Shown here one piece after another: positions 8,698 to 18,147 of a stretch of 64,000 bases of DNA; within the stretch, counting starts at the first letter, position 1; every line of letters begins with the position of its first letter. This stretch comes from Schumannella luteola (GTDB lineage Bacteria; Actinomycetota; Actinomycetes; Actinomycetales; Microbacteriaceae), in assembly GCF_013408685.1 (NCBI RefSeq), contig NZ_JACBZY010000001.1, positions 2,852,001-2,916,000 of the forward strand. The letters run 5' to 3'. Below the pieces are notes generated by a model. It was not told the origin of the DNA. It ran no database searches and saw only the letters and a list, made by a program, of their open reading frames with translations. Position numbers and translations under genes: made by a program.

Positions 8698-9537
8698 GTG
8701 AGTGAGACTCCCCGCCTCGGCCTGCTGCTCGACGTCGACGGCCCCATCGCCAGTCCGATCACGCGCACCGTCGCCATCCCGAGCATCGCCGACGACCTCG
8801 TCGCGATCGCCAACGCGGGCAACCCGGTCGTGTTCAACACCGGACGATCGGACGCCTTCATCCGCGACGTCGTGATCCCCGCGCTCGTCGACGCCGGGCT
8901 CGAGGCGACCGCGCCCGTGCACGCGGTCTGCGAGAAGGGCGGCAGCTGGTTCTCGCTCGACCCCGCCGCAGCCGATCTCGTCGGCACCGTGCAGACCGAT
9001 CCGCGCCTGCAGACCCCCGCCGAGTTCGGCGACTTCGTGCGCGCGATCGTCACCGAGCGCTACCGCGACCTCATGTTCTTCGACGAGACCAAGCTGACGA
9101 TGATCTCGGTCGAGCAGAACGTCGGCAGCGACAGCGCCGCGTACCGCGAGGCGCAGACCCGCTTCGATGCCGAAGCACTCGCGTACATGGAGCAGCACGG
9201 CCTGACGACCGATTTCCGCATCGACCCGACGATCATCTCGACCGACATCGAGCACCGCGAGACCGGCAAAGACCTGGGCGCGCGCCGCGCCCTCGAGCTG
9301 ATCAGCGCGCACGGACCGCTGCCCCGCCGCTGGTACACCGCCGGCGACTCACGCAGCGACTACGCCATGGCGGATGCGCTGCACGAGCTCGGCTACGAGG
9401 TCGAGCACCTCGACGTGCGTCCCCTCGACGGCGTGCCCGCCACGCCCTACCCTGTGCTGCGCGCCGCCGACGACGCCGTCATCCACGACGAGGCGACGGC
9501 GGAGTTCCTGGGGGTCTGGCGCGCTGAAGCCCACTGA
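8698..9537 (+). CDS. HAD-superfamily phosphatase-like protein
   Basis: 279 residues. HAD motif I is LLDVDGPIA (Asp12 and Asp14), motif II VVFNTGRSD, a conserved lysine lies in ETGKDLGARR, and motif III is TAGDSRSDYAMA near residue 214. The layout, with a cap between motifs II and III, resembles the Cof/sucrose-phosphatase group. The substrate is unknown. The start is GTG 8698; AAGGA seven bases upstream can be the ribosome site. It follows dnaE2 by 55 bases on the same strand, but no functional link is evident. Confidence 0.85.
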   Translation: MSETPRLGLLLDVDGPIASPITRTVAIPSIADDLVAIANAGNPVVFNTGRSDAFIRDVVIPALVDAGLEATAPVHAVCEKGGSWFSLDPAAADLVGTVQTDPRLQTPAEFGDFVRAIVTERYRDLMFFDETKLTMISVEQNVGSDSAAYREAQTRFDAEALAYMEQHGLTTDFRIDPTIISTDIEHRETGKDLGARRALELISAHGPLPRRWYTAGDSRSDYAMADALHELGYEVEHLDVRPLDGVPATPYPVLRAADDAVIHDEATAEFLGVWRAEAH

Positions 9538-9570
9538 TGCCCCGAACCGACTGACGCGACGCCGGCCAAC

Positions 9571-10020
9571 TCAGTCCGGCGGCGGGGCGTCGCCGGGCGG
9601 CCAGACGTACGGCAGATCATCCGGCTCGTCGCCGAACAGCGGACGATAGAACTCCGGATCCTTGCGGATCAGGTTCGAGCGATGACTGAGGTGCAGAGCC
9701 GCGTCGCCGAGCCAGGACGGCATCGGCACGGCGTCCTGCGTCAGTCCTTCGACGTCGGCGGCGAACTCGAGAAGCTGGGCGCGCACCGTGTCGGCGTGGC
9801 CGTCGGCGACCCAGCGATCCGTCATGGCGAGTCCGTAGAGCACGAGCGCAGGAAGCCTCCCCGCCCACATCCGCGCCGCCGGATGATGTCGCCAGCCGTA
9901 GCCCGGCACGGTATTCGCGCGCAGCAGCTGCAGCGTCTCCACCCGCTGCTTGCCGAGTCGGGCCTGATCGAGCACAGCCGCCGACTCGGCGAACGACGGA
10001 TACGGGAGGAAGGTCTGCAT
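9571..10020 (-). CDS. MSMEG_6728-family protein
   Basis: 149 residues. It starts MQTFLPYPSFAESA and contains RLGKQRVETLQLLRA (21-35) and GYGWRHHPAARMW (40-52), which I recognise as the actinobacterial MSMEG_6728 family. Related short proteins have been compared with pyrimidine-dimer glycosylases of the T4 endonuclease V type; that is from memory and not proven by a motif here. A -10-like TAGCGT (10034-10029, reverse strand) lies nine bases before the ATG, so the message may be leaderless. It sits between the mutasome genes and a helicase/dinB pair, which fits but does not prove a repair role. Confidence 0.75.
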   Translation of the reverse strand: MQTFLPYPSFAESAAVLDQARLGKQRVETLQLLRANTVPGYGWRHHPAARMWAGRLPALVLYGLAMTDRWVADGHADTVRAQLLEFAADVEGLTQDAVPMPSWLGDAALHLSHRSNLIRKDPEFYRPLFGDEPDDLPYVWPPGDAPPPD

Positions 10021-10064
10021 CGCGCGTCACGCTAGCGGTGACGCACCCGCCGACAGCTCGCGGT

Positions 10065-11186
10065 TCAGTCGGCGTCCAGCCCGAGCAGCGCCGCCGTCGC
10101 TCGCCGACGGCGACCGGCATCCACGAGCAGATCGACGCTGTCGCTCCACTGCTCGGGCACCCCCACGAGCGGGAGCACGCGCAGTCGATCATCCGTGATC
10201 GAGTCCCGCAGCGCTTCGGGCAGCGGACGGAGTCCGCGAAACGGACGGTCCCAGAACGGCTCGGTCGCCGGCACGAGGGACGGAAGGCGGAGCTCAGCCT
10301 GGCGACGGGCGAGCGCATCGAGCGCGGCAGCCAGCGCCGACTCGCGATCCGATGCCGAGTGGGCCGCGAGAGCACGGCGCAGCGGAGCCCGGAGGGCGCC
10401 GACGCCGGGAAGCGCGGTGAACTGCGTGCCGAGCCACTTCGAATACGGCGCCCAGCGCTCCTCGAGCACGAATCCCAGGTGCAGGACGGTGCGCACCAGC
10501 CGCGCGGCGATCACCGTCGCGCCGAGGTCGTCGCCGCGCTCGGCCGCCCGGCCGAGAAAGGGCAGCTCTTGCCCGATGCGCTGCCAGCCGCTCGCGAGAA
10601 CCCACCGCCGCACGTCATCCGGGTAGCGCGCGAGGGCGCGTCGCGCTGCCGTGAGCTCCCCCGAGTCGTCGCGGAACACCGGTCCCGCCGTGATCTCGAG
10701 CGCCGCCTGCCCCGTCAGCGAGAGCCAATCGAGCAGCACCAGGCCGGAAGGACCCGGGCCCGCGGCATCCGTCGTCACGCGATCGGAGGCCGACGTCGGC
10801 GCCGCACCCGGCGGGGCGCCCAGCACGGCGTCGAGATCCAGCCCCGTCCGCGACGCGATCAGCCCCGACAGCGACACCGCCTCGGCCCGCTGGTGCTCAT
10901 GAGGATCCCAGGTCACCGGGAACCGCACCGGGCGCCCGCGGAACTCCGATGGCAGCGAGCGCTCGAGCTCCGCATCCACCTCGTCGACCGCCTCCGACGG
11001 AACCACGACCGTCAGCCGCAGCCCCCAGTCGTGGTCGCGCGAGCGCAGGTCGTCGAGTCCGAGCACATCCGATCCCGACCCGAGGCGGGCGAGCGCCACT
11101 GGCAGGCTCGGGAACGCGGAACCGAGCAGCGGCGCCACGACCTCGCGCGCATAGGCGGCGGCGAGCTCGGCCCCGGTGCCGGTCAT
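10065..11186 (-). CDS. DUF4037 nucleotidyltransferase-fold protein
   Basis: 373 residues. Residues 36-55 carry GSGSDVLGLDD and RDHDWG, the GS-x-D pattern of the nucleotidyltransferase fold found in DUF4037 proteins. The rest is mostly helical, with ETGRDLD-like and WRIGQELPF-like stretches usual for the family. The biochemical role is unknown. It is co-oriented with the helicase upstream (40 bases) and the MSMEG_6728 protein downstream (44 bases), so the three may be co-transcribed. Confidence 0.8.
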   Translation of the reverse strand: MTGTGAELAAAYAREVVAPLLGSAFPSLPVALARLGSGSDVLGLDDLRSRDHDWGLRLTVVVPSEAVDEVDAELERSLPSEFRGRPVRFPVTWDPHEHQRAEAVSLSGLIASRTGLDLDAVLGAPPGAAPTSASDRVTTDAAGPGPSGLVLLDWLSLTGQAALEITAGPVFRDDSGELTAARRALARYPDDVRRWVLASGWQRIGQELPFLGRAAERGDDLGATVIAARLVRTVLHLGFVLEERWAPYSKWLGTQFTALPGVGALRAPLRRALAAHSASDRESALAAALDALARRQAELRLPSLVPATEPFWDRPFRGLRPLPEALRDSITDDRLRVLPLVGVPEQWSDSVDLLVDAGRRRRATAALLGLDAD

Positions 11187-11226
11187 GTCGATCCTCCCGC
11201 TCTCGAACCCTCGAGCCCGTCAGCCG

Positions 11227-13032
11227 CTAGCCGTGGTGCAGCCGCCGACGCAGGTGCTCGATGCGCGCCTGCAGCTGCACGACCGTCGCCTTCGACACCT
11301 CGGGCCCGCCGCAGAGCCGTCGCACCTCGGCGTGCACCTGTCCGTGGGTCATCCCGCTGTTGCGGGCCTGGAGGGAGACGAGGCTGTTGAGCAGCTTGCG
11401 CTGCTCGGCCATGGTGCGGTGCAGCGCGACCGGCTCGGCGGCGAGCCGTTCGGCCTCGGGCATCTGCCGGCGACGCTCCTCGCTGCGCCGCGACTGCCGC
11501 GCCTGACGCTGCCGCAGCAGGTCGCTGACCTGCTCGGGCTCGAGCAGTCCCGGCAGGCCGATGAAGTCCCACTCCTCGTCGCTGCCCGGCTCGGCCAGCT
11601 GACCGAACTCGTGACCGTCGAACATGACCTTCTCGAACTCGGCGACCGAGCCGAGCGCCTGCCAGGTGAACTCGTCGACGAGCGCTTCGCTGGCCTTCTC
11701 CTCGCGGTTGGCGCTCTCGATCAGGCTGTCATCGAGCAGGCCGGCGTCGTCGTCCGTGTCCTTATCGAGGGCGTGGTCGCGCTCGCGCTCGAGCTGGGCG
11801 GCCAGCTCGGTGAGGATCGGCACGCTCGGCAGGAAGATCGACGCGAGCTCGCCGCGACGCCGGGCGCGCACGAAGCGGCCGATCGCCTGGGCGAAGAACA
11901 GGGGCGTGGATGCGCTGGTCGCGTACACCCCGACGGCGAGGCGCGGCACGTCGACGCCTTCCGACACCATGCGCACGGCCACCATCCACCGCTGCGTGCC
12001 GTTGGAGAACTGCTCGATGCGCTCGCTCGCGCCGGTGTCGTCGCTGAGCACGACGACGGGCTCGTAGCCGGTGATCTGCGTGAGGATCTCGGCGTAGGCG
12101 CGCGCCTGCGTCTGGTCGGTCGCGATGACGAGGCCGCCCGCGTCGGGCACCGCGTGCCGCACCTCCGTCAGGCGGCGGTCGGCGGCAGTGAGCACGGCGG
12201 GGATCCACTCGCCGCCCGCGTCGAGCGCCGCGCGCCAGGCCTGCGAGGTGACGTCCTTCGTGTCGTCCTGCCCGAGTCGCGCCTCCATCTCGTCGCCCTG
12301 GCGGGTGCGCCAGCGCATCGAGCCGGCGTAGGAGAGGAAGATCACCGGGCGCACGACGCCGTCGCGCAGCGCGTGACCGTAGCCGTAGCTGTAGTCGGTG
12401 CGCGAGAGGCGGATACCGCGCTCGTTCGGCGCGTAGTCGACGAACGGGATCGGCGCGGTGTCGCTGCGGAAGGGCGTGCCCGAGAGTGAGAGCCGCCGTT
12501 CGGCCGGTTCGAAGGCCTCGCGCACCGCGTCGCCCCAGCTGAGCGCGTCGCCGGCGTGGTGCACCTCGTCGAGGATGACCAGGCTGCGCGCCGACTCGGT
12601 CAGCTGGCGATGCAGCGCCGCGCGCACGGCGACCTGGGCGTAGGTGACGACGACGCCGTGATAGCCGCGGCCCTCGCGCCGGTGCCGGTTGCTGAAGCGC
12701 GGGTCGAGGTGGATGCCGGCGCGGTGCGCCGCATCCGCCCACTGCACCTTGAGGTGCTCGGTCGGGGCGACCACGGTGACGCGGTCGATGATGCGCTCCT
12801 GCAGCAGCGTGCTCGCGAGACGGAGGGCGAAGGTCGTCTTGCCGGCGCCGGGGGTCGCGGCGACGAGGAAGTCCTTCTGGCCGGCGCTGGCGTAGGCCTC
12901 GAGCGCCTCCTGCTGCCAGGCCCGCAGCTTCTGCACGGTGCCGCGGGCGGCGCGATCCGGGAAGGCCGGAGAGAGGTGGTCCGCTGCGGCGGTGGCGCGG
13001 AAGGCGGCACTGCTCGCGGAGGTCTCGGTCAT
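11227..13032 (-). CDS. DEAD/DEAH-box (superfamily 2) helicase
   Basis: 601 residues. Walker A is ATPGAGKTTFA (59-69), the Walker B/DEAD box is LVILDEVHH (151-159), motif III is SLSGTPF, and a second RecA domain carries MVSEGVDVPRL and AIGRFVRARR (motifs V and VI). This places it with the XPB/restriction-type SF2 helicases that are widespread in actinobacteria without a defined job. No nuclease or methylase domain is visible, so a restriction enzyme is unlikely. The C-terminal 170 residues are charged and helical. A -10-like TACCAT (13047-13042) is ten bases before the ATG. The upstream neighbour is dinB. Confidence 0.9.
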   Translation of the reverse strand: MTETSASSAAFRATAAADHLSPAFPDRAARGTVQKLRAWQQEALEAYASAGQKDFLVAATPGAGKTTFALRLASTLLQERIIDRVTVVAPTEHLKVQWADAAHRAGIHLDPRFSNRHRREGRGYHGVVVTYAQVAVRAALHRQLTESARSLVILDEVHHAGDALSWGDAVREAFEPAERRLSLSGTPFRSDTAPIPFVDYAPNERGIRLSRTDYSYGYGHALRDGVVRPVIFLSYAGSMRWRTRQGDEMEARLGQDDTKDVTSQAWRAALDAGGEWIPAVLTAADRRLTEVRHAVPDAGGLVIATDQTQARAYAEILTQITGYEPVVVLSDDTGASERIEQFSNGTQRWMVAVRMVSEGVDVPRLAVGVYATSASTPLFFAQAIGRFVRARRRGELASIFLPSVPILTELAAQLERERDHALDKDTDDDAGLLDDSLIESANREEKASEALVDEFTWQALGSVAEFEKVMFDGHEFGQLAEPGSDEEWDFIGLPGLLEPEQVSDLLRQRQARQSRRSEERRRQMPEAERLAAEPVALHRTMAEQRKLLNSLVSLQARNSGMTHGQVHAEVRRLCGGPEVSKATVVQLQARIEHLRRRLHHG

Positions 13033-13165
13033 CGTTCCTCGATGGTAGGTCAGTCCGGCGACACGGATGCGGTCGTCTCGGAGGCATGCGGCGCGTCGCG
13101 CAGCGGGTCGGGCGTGTCGGATCTCGCGGCCGGTTCGGTCACACGGAGAGCGGTGATCGCGCCCG

Positions 13166-14401
13166 CTACTCGATCCGCATCCGCCGTCGCGTCTGCTTGC
13201 CGAGCAGCGTCGCCGGTCGCAGCGCCGCCGAGCCGAAGCGCTCGGTGATGCCGTCGACCGTGCGCTCGGCGTCGCGCCACTGCTCGTCGTCGTCCCAGAG
13301 CCCGAGGCCGGCCGCTCCCCCGCCGAGCTGCTCGGCGCGCACGCCGATGAGCCGCACCGGGCGCCCGTTCTGCGAGGCCTGGTCGTAGAGTTCGCGCGCG
13401 GCTTCGTAGATGCGCCGGCTCACGTCGGTCGGCTCGGCGAGGGTGCGGGATCGGGTGATGGTCGAGAAGTCGCCGAAGCGCAGCTTCAGCACGACGGTGC
13501 GGGCAGTCACGCCGGCGGTGCGCAGACGCGACCCGACGCCGTCGGCGAGTCGCAGCAGCTCGCGGTGCAGCTCGGCCCGGTCGCTGACGTTGTGCTCGAA
13601 GGTCGTCTCGTGGCCGATGCTCTTCTCTTCGCGCTCCGTGCTGACCGAGCGCGGGTCGCGTCCCCAGGCGAGCTCGTGCAGACGCTCGGCGCCGGCGTCG
13701 CCGATCGCGCGTCGCAGGGTGTCGACCGGAGTCGTCGCCAGATCGCCGACGGTGCGGATGCCGAGGCGGGTGATCTTCTCCTCGGTCGTCGCCCCGACGC
13801 CCCAGAGCGCCGAGACCGGCTGCGGGTGCAGGAAGTCGATCGTCTCGTCGCGCGGCACGACCAGAAGCCCGTCCGGCTTCGACCGGCCGGAGGCGAGCTT
13901 CGCGACGAACTTCGTCGCACCGGCCCCGACCGAGCACACGAGCCGGGTCTCGCGCAGCACGCGCTCGCGGATCGCGGCGCCGATCTGCCACGGCGTGCCC
14001 ATCAGGCGCAGGGCGCCCGTCACATCCAGGAAGGCCTCATCGATGCTGAGCCGTTCGACGAGCGGCGTGACGTCGTCGAGGATGCTCATGACCTGCTTCG
14101 ACGCAGCCGCATAGAGCTCGAAATGCGGCTCGAGCACGATCGCGTTCGGGCAGCGCTGCAGCGCGATCGACATCGGCATGGCCGAGTTCACGCCGTACTT
14201 GCGGGCCTCGTAGGTCGCCGCGGTCACGACGCTGCGGGCCGAGTCATGACCGACGATCACCGGCTTGCCGCGCAGCTCCGGACGCTGCAGCAGCTCGACG
14301 GAGGCGTAGAACGCGTCCATGTCGACGTGCAGCACGGTCGCGGTGAGGTCGCCGGTATCGGCGTCGGTGACCTGGCGGCCGCGCCCGTCCTGCTTGCTCA
14401 C
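13166..14401 (-). CDS. dinB: DNA polymerase IV
   Basis: 411 residues. Catalytic acids are present in HVDMDAFYASVE (Asp27, Asp29) and SIDEAFLD (Asp121, Glu122), so unlike ImuB this Y-family enzyme should be active. A VGAGATKFVAKLAS helix, the HhH region LWGVGATTEEKITRLGIRT and a little finger follow. A possible clamp-binding stretch, AEQLGG then LGLW, lies about 40 residues before the C-terminus. The enzyme extends mismatched or damaged primer ends. The start is GTG 14401, preceded by GAGGA. I see no LexA box upstream. Confidence 0.95.
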   Translation of the reverse strand: MSKQDGRGRQVTDADTGDLTATVLHVDMDAFYASVELLQRPELRGKPVIVGHDSARSVVTAATYEARKYGVNSAMPMSIALQRCPNAIVLEPHFELYAAASKQVMSILDDVTPLVERLSIDEAFLDVTGALRLMGTPWQIGAAIRERVLRETRLVCSVGAGATKFVAKLASGRSKPDGLLVVPRDETIDFLHPQPVSALWGVGATTEEKITRLGIRTVGDLATTPVDTLRRAIGDAGAERLHELAWGRDPRSVSTEREEKSIGHETTFEHNVSDRAELHRELLRLADGVGSRLRTAGVTARTVVLKLRFGDFSTITRSRTLAEPTDVSRRIYEAARELYDQASQNGRPVRLIGVRAEQLGGGAAGLGLWDDDEQWRDAERTVDGITERFGSAALRPATLLGKQTRRRMRIE

Positions 14402-14492
14402 GCGCCCATCCTCGCACCCGCCGCCGACATGCCGATGGGGCGCCGATCCATCGTGGATCGACGCCCCGTCGTGCGAGCGGATGCGGTCGCGA

Positions 14493-14762
14493 TCAGGTGC
14501 GCGCGCCGCGGCGGCCGGTGATGAGGCCCCAGACCAGCAGCACGATGATCGAGCCGATGACGGCGAGGATGATGCTGCCGATGTTGATGCCGGTGACGTC
14601 GCCGGCGCCGAACAGCGCGCCGCCGATGAAGCCGCCGAGCAGACCGCCGATGATGCCGATGACGATCGTGGCGATGATGCCGCCGGGCTGCTTGCCCGGC
14701 AGGATCAGCTTGGCGATGGCTCCGGCGATCAGCCCGAGCACGATCCAGGCGAGGATTCCCAT
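14493..14762 (-). CDS. GlsB/YeaQ/YmgE-family stress membrane protein
   Basis: 89 residues, nearly all membrane: three hydrophobic segments with many glycines (GILAWIVLGLIAGAIAKLI, GGIIATIVIGIIGGLLGGFI, IILAVIGSIIVLLVWGL). The LPGKQPGG turn after the first span is typical of the family. Members are linked to general stress; the mechanism is unknown. Start ATG 14762 has GGGAGG nine bases upstream. Confidence 0.92.
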   Translation of the reverse strand: MGILAWIVLGLIAGAIAKLILPGKQPGGIIATIVIGIIGGLLGGFIGGALFGAGDVTGINIGSIILAVIGSIIVLLVWGLITGRRGART

Positions 14763-15002
14763 TGTCGACCTCCCAGTCGGTCGTGGTGCGCACACCGGGT
14801 GCGCGGCCCGTCGTGGGGGCCTGAGACCACCGTGACAGGGCGCGACACCGAGGACAACGAGGAACTGACTGGGCGCGACCTGCGCGCGAGCCGTGCATTC
14901 CTGGGCGTCAGCGGAGAGGCGCGCTCCGCGTCGGATCGGCCTGGGATCGTGCAGCGGCCGCAGCGTCGCCCGCAGCGCGAGTCGAGCCCCCGGCCGGGAT
15001 CG

Positions 15003-16244
15003 TCAGCCCAGGGATCCCGGGTTCGACAGCCGCCACCAGGGGCCGGGATCGGTGATCTTCTTCGAGAGCGCGAGCGGCACCTCGACGGTGTTCGGGCCCG
15101 CCGAGAAGACGGCCGTTCCGAGCTTCGCGCCCTTGAGGGCGACGCCGGTCTCGGCGGCGGTCACCTTCACCGCGATCGGGGTGTCCGACCAGACGAGCAG
15201 CGACTCCTTCTTCGCGGCGACGGCCTGGGACTTCTGACCCCACACGGTCTGATAAGTCGCGAACGCCGTGCCCTCGGCAGCGACATCCACCGAATGGAAG
15301 CCGGCGCGGGTCGTGGTCAGCAGATTGACCAGGTCGCCCTTGAGCGTCCGGTGGTCGGGAGCGCCGACCACGACGCCGACGATGCGCACCGGGTGGCCGC
15401 CGATCTTCCACGTCGCCGAGAAGAGCAGGTTGGCGCCGTAGCCGTCGAGCGTGCCGGTCTTGATGCCGTCGACGCCGTCGTGGCCCAGCAGGTAGTTCGT
15501 GTTCTCGACCTCGCCGACGCCGGGGATGTCCATCTTCTTCGTGTCGACGATCTGCGCGAGCGCGGGCTGGGTCAGCGCGATCTTGCCGAGCTCGACGAGG
15601 TCGGTCGCGGTGCTCGCGCTGCCGGGGTCGAGGCCGATCGTGTCGGCGACGGTCGTCGAGGTGAGCTTGTGCGCGACGAGCCAGTCCTTCGCGGCGGCGA
15701 GGTACGCCTCCTCGCTGCCGTAGGCCCACACCGCCGTGGTCTGCGCGTAGTTGGCGGCCGACTCGATCAGCGTCAGCTCGAGCAGCTGCCGCTCGGTGTA
15801 GATGGCGCCGGCCCTGACCGGCTTCACGGAGCCGTTCATCGCCTGATAGCGGCTGTAGTAGCCGACGTCCTTCGCGGTCATCGTGACCGACGGGCCGTCC
15901 TCATCGGCGGCGAGGGGATGCTTCTCGAGCACGACGAGGGCGGTGATGATCTTCGTGATGCTGGCCATCGCGTGGGGCTGGCCGTCGCCGCTCTGGGCGA
16001 GCACGCCATCCCAGCCGATCGCGCCGATGGCGCCGACGCCGTAGCCGGGGAAGACCGGCGCCGCGGTGGCCTGCGGCGCAGCAGGCGAGGAGATGGTCTG
16101 CGCGCTCGCCTTCGACAGCGGCGCGAGCAGCGTCAGCGGCAGGTAGACCAGCAGCGCGACGACGAGCGCGAGGATGACGCCGACCGTGATGCGACGCCGG
16201 CGGTAGACCTGCGCGCGCGAACGAGGAGCGGTCGGGTTCGGCAC
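15003..16244 (-). CDS. D-alanyl-D-alanine carboxypeptidase (peptidase S11)
   Basis: 413 residues from GTG 16244. One N-terminal membrane span (ITVGVILALVVALLVYLPLTL) follows basic residues YRRRR. The penicillin-binding motifs are SITK (about 95-98; catalytic Ser), SAAN in place of SxN, and KTGT in the expected order. The enzyme trims the pentapeptide of peptidoglycan outside the membrane. An upstream GTG at 16265 would add seven residues, but a -10-like TACCAT lies at 16256-16251, exactly seven bases before GTG 16244, so the shorter leaderless start is preferred. Confidence 0.92.
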   Translation of the reverse strand: MPNPTAPRSRAQVYRRRRITVGVILALVVALLVYLPLTLLAPLSKASAQTISSPAAPQATAAPVFPGYGVGAIGAIGWDGVLAQSGDGQPHAMASITKIITALVVLEKHPLAADEDGPSVTMTAKDVGYYSRYQAMNGSVKPVRAGAIYTERQLLELTLIESAANYAQTTAVWAYGSEEAYLAAAKDWLVAHKLTSTTVADTIGLDPGSASTATDLVELGKIALTQPALAQIVDTKKMDIPGVGEVENTNYLLGHDGVDGIKTGTLDGYGANLLFSATWKIGGHPVRIVGVVVGAPDHRTLKGDLVNLLTTTRAGFHSVDVAAEGTAFATYQTVWGQKSQAVAAKKESLLVWSDTPIAVKVTAAETGVALKGAKLGTAVFSAGPNTVEVPLALSKKITDPGPWWRLSNPGSLG

Positions 16245-16337
16245 CGGCCAATGGTAGCCGCGCACGCCCGGGCGGACGCCCCGACCCGCCTGCCCCGGCC
16301 GGCGCGGACCGACGCGAGCCCACGACGTCAGCGCGAG

Positions 16338-17180
16338 TCAGCCACCGTCCGCGGAGCGGACTCGGCCCGCCGTGCGCAGCGCCCAGAGCGCGACCGCGCT
16401 CGCCGCGGCCACGTTGAGCGAGTCGACGCCGTGCTGCATGGGGATCGTGACGACACGGTCGGCGCCGCGGAGGGCATCGCGGCTGAGCCCGTCACCCTCG
16501 GTGCCGAGCATGAGCGCGACGCGCTCGGGGGCGGATGCGGCGTAGGCGTCGAGCGTGACCGCGTCATCGGCGAGGGCGAGCGCGGCGATCTCGAAGCCGG
16601 CGTCATGCAGCTGATCGGCGCCCTCGGGCCACTCCGCGAGGCGGGTCCACGGCACCTGCAGCACGGTGCCCATGCTCACGCGCACGCTGCGGCGGTAGAA
16701 GGGATCGGCGCAGCGCGGCGTGACGAGCACCGCATCCGCTCCGAGTCCCGCGACCGCGCGGAAGATCGCGCCGACGTTGGTGTGGTCGACGACGTCCTCG
16801 ATCACCACGACCCGACGGGCGTCGGCGAGCAGCTCGGCGACCGGCAGCAGCGGCGGACGGTGCATCGCCGCCAGGGCGCCGCGGTGCATGACGTAGCCGG
16901 TGAGCTTCTCGAGCACGCTCGACTCCCCCACGAAGACGGGGATGTCGTAGGCCTCGACGAGCGGGCCGATCTCGGCCAGCCACTTGCGCTGCAGCAGCAC
17001 CGAGCGCGGGCGGTGCCCGGCGGCGAGAGCGCGCTCGACGACCTTGGTCGACTCGGCGATGTAGAGGCCGCCCTCGGGCTCGGTCTTGCGTCGCAGCACG
17101 ACGTCGGTGAGCCGGGTGTAGTCCTCGAGCCGCGGATCGGCGGGGTCGTCGATCTCGATCAGCTGCACTCGCGGAAACAT
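16338..17180 (-). CDS. TrmH-family (SpoU) RNA 2'-O-methyltransferase
   Basis: 280 residues. A substrate-binding N-terminal domain (GLYIAESTKVVERAL) is followed by the SPOUT fold with motif 1 DVVDHTNVGAIFRA, motif 2 LMLGTEGDGLS and motif 3 IPMQHGVDSLNVAAASAVALW. These mark an S-adenosylmethionine-dependent rRNA or tRNA ribose methyltransferase with a trefoil knot. Which RNA it modifies is not visible. It is divergent from the sirtuin gene, with 70 bases between starts. Confidence 0.92.
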   Translation of the reverse strand: MFPRVQLIEIDDPADPRLEDYTRLTDVVLRRKTEPEGGLYIAESTKVVERALAAGHRPRSVLLQRKWLAEIGPLVEAYDIPVFVGESSVLEKLTGYVMHRGALAAMHRPPLLPVAELLADARRVVVIEDVVDHTNVGAIFRAVAGLGADAVLVTPRCADPFYRRSVRVSMGTVLQVPWTRLAEWPEGADQLHDAGFEIAALALADDAVTLDAYAASAPERVALMLGTEGDGLSRDALRGADRVVTIPMQHGVDSLNVAAASAVALWALRTAGRVRSADGG

Positions 17181-17250
17181 ATCCGAAAACTCGTGCGTTT
17201 ACTCTGGCGAGGCACGGGTCTGCTCCACGACCCGTCGAAAGGAGTCGTCG

Positions 17251-18117
17251 GTGACGACGAACGCGATCACACCCCCGTCAGTCCGCACCACGGGACTCGA
17301 CGACGCCGTCGACGCGATGGCGGACATCCTCGTCGGACGCCCGATCGCTATCCTGACCGGCGCGGGTCTCAGCACCGACTCCGGCATCCCCGACTACCGC
17401 GGCGAGGGCTCGCGCGTCGTCAACCCGATGACGATCAGCCAGTTCCTCGGCGACGAGACCGCGCGCAAGCGCTACTGGGCCGGCAGCCACCTCGGCTGGC
17501 GCCGCTTCATGTCGGTGCAGCCGAACGCCGGGCACCGCGCGATCGCCGCACTCGAGCTCGCGGGCGTGGCGAACGGCGTCGTCACGCAGAACGTGGATGG
17601 GCTGCACCTGCGCGCCGGATCGCGGCGCGTCGTCGACATCCACGGCTCCTCCGACCGCGTGCGCTGCCTGAGCTGCGGCCAGATCTTCTCCCGCGACGGG
17701 GTCGCCGAGCGGATGGCCGCCGCGAACCCCTGGCTGAACGCTCCCGAGGGCGTCGAGCTGAATCCCGACGGCGACGTCGTGATCGAGCACTACGGCGACA
17801 TGGTGGTGCCGAGCTGCACGGTGTGCGGCGGCGACCTCAAGCCCGAGGTGGTGTTCTTCGGCGAGTTCGTTCCGACCGAGAAGTTCGCCGAGGCGAGCGC
17901 GCTCGTGCGCGGCGCCGAGGCGCTCGTGATCGCCGGCTCGTCGCTCACCGTGAACTCGGGGATCCGGCTGCTCGACCAGGCGGCGAAGCGCCGCATCCCG
18001 ATCGTGATCGTCAACCGCGGCACGACGAAGGGCGACGGCCGCGCGACGCTTAAGATCGACGCGGGGACCTCGGAGGTGCTCGGCGCTCTGGCCGAGCGGC
18101 TGACCGCGAGCGTCTGA
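17251..18117 (+). CDS. NAD-dependent protein deacylase, SIR2 family
   Basis: 288 residues. NAD-binding motif GAGLSTDSGIPDYRG (about 36-50), then TQNVDGLH, the catalytic His in DIHGSSDRV, a zinc site CLSC...CTVC, and the late GSSLTVNSG and VNRG motifs. All catalytic elements are present. Bacterial sirtuins remove acyl groups from metabolic enzymes such as acetyl-CoA synthetase. GTG 17251 has GAAAGGAG upstream. TACTCT near 17200 may be the -10. Confidence 0.95.
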   Translation: MTTNAITPPSVRTTGLDDAVDAMADILVGRPIAILTGAGLSTDSGIPDYRGEGSRVVNPMTISQFLGDETARKRYWAGSHLGWRRFMSVQPNAGHRAIAALELAGVANGVVTQNVDGLHLRAGSRRVVDIHGSSDRVRCLSCGQIFSRDGVAERMAAANPWLNAPEGVELNPDGDVVIEHYGDMVVPSCTVCGGDLKPEVVFFGEFVPTEKFAEASALVRGAEALVIAGSSLTVNSGIRLLDQAAKRRIPIVIVNRGTTKGDGRATLKIDAGTSEVLGALAERLTASV

Positions 18118-18147
18118 CCTCCTGAGTCGCGGTCCCGGAGAAGGACC

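Noticed and set aside
11227-13032. Helicase as part of a restriction or phage-defence system
   Set aside because: No nuclease, methylase or other defence domain adjoins; neighbours are dinB and a DUF4037 protein.
16245-16265. Upstream GTG start of the D-Ala-D-Ala carboxypeptidase
   Set aside because: The added codons overlap the likely -10 hexamer TACCAT, so they would not be transcribed.
14319-18053. Long forward open frame of over 1200 codons
   Set aside because: It is antisense to the reverse genes here and an off-frame shadow of the sirtuin. It has low-complexity Arg/Ala content and no domain.
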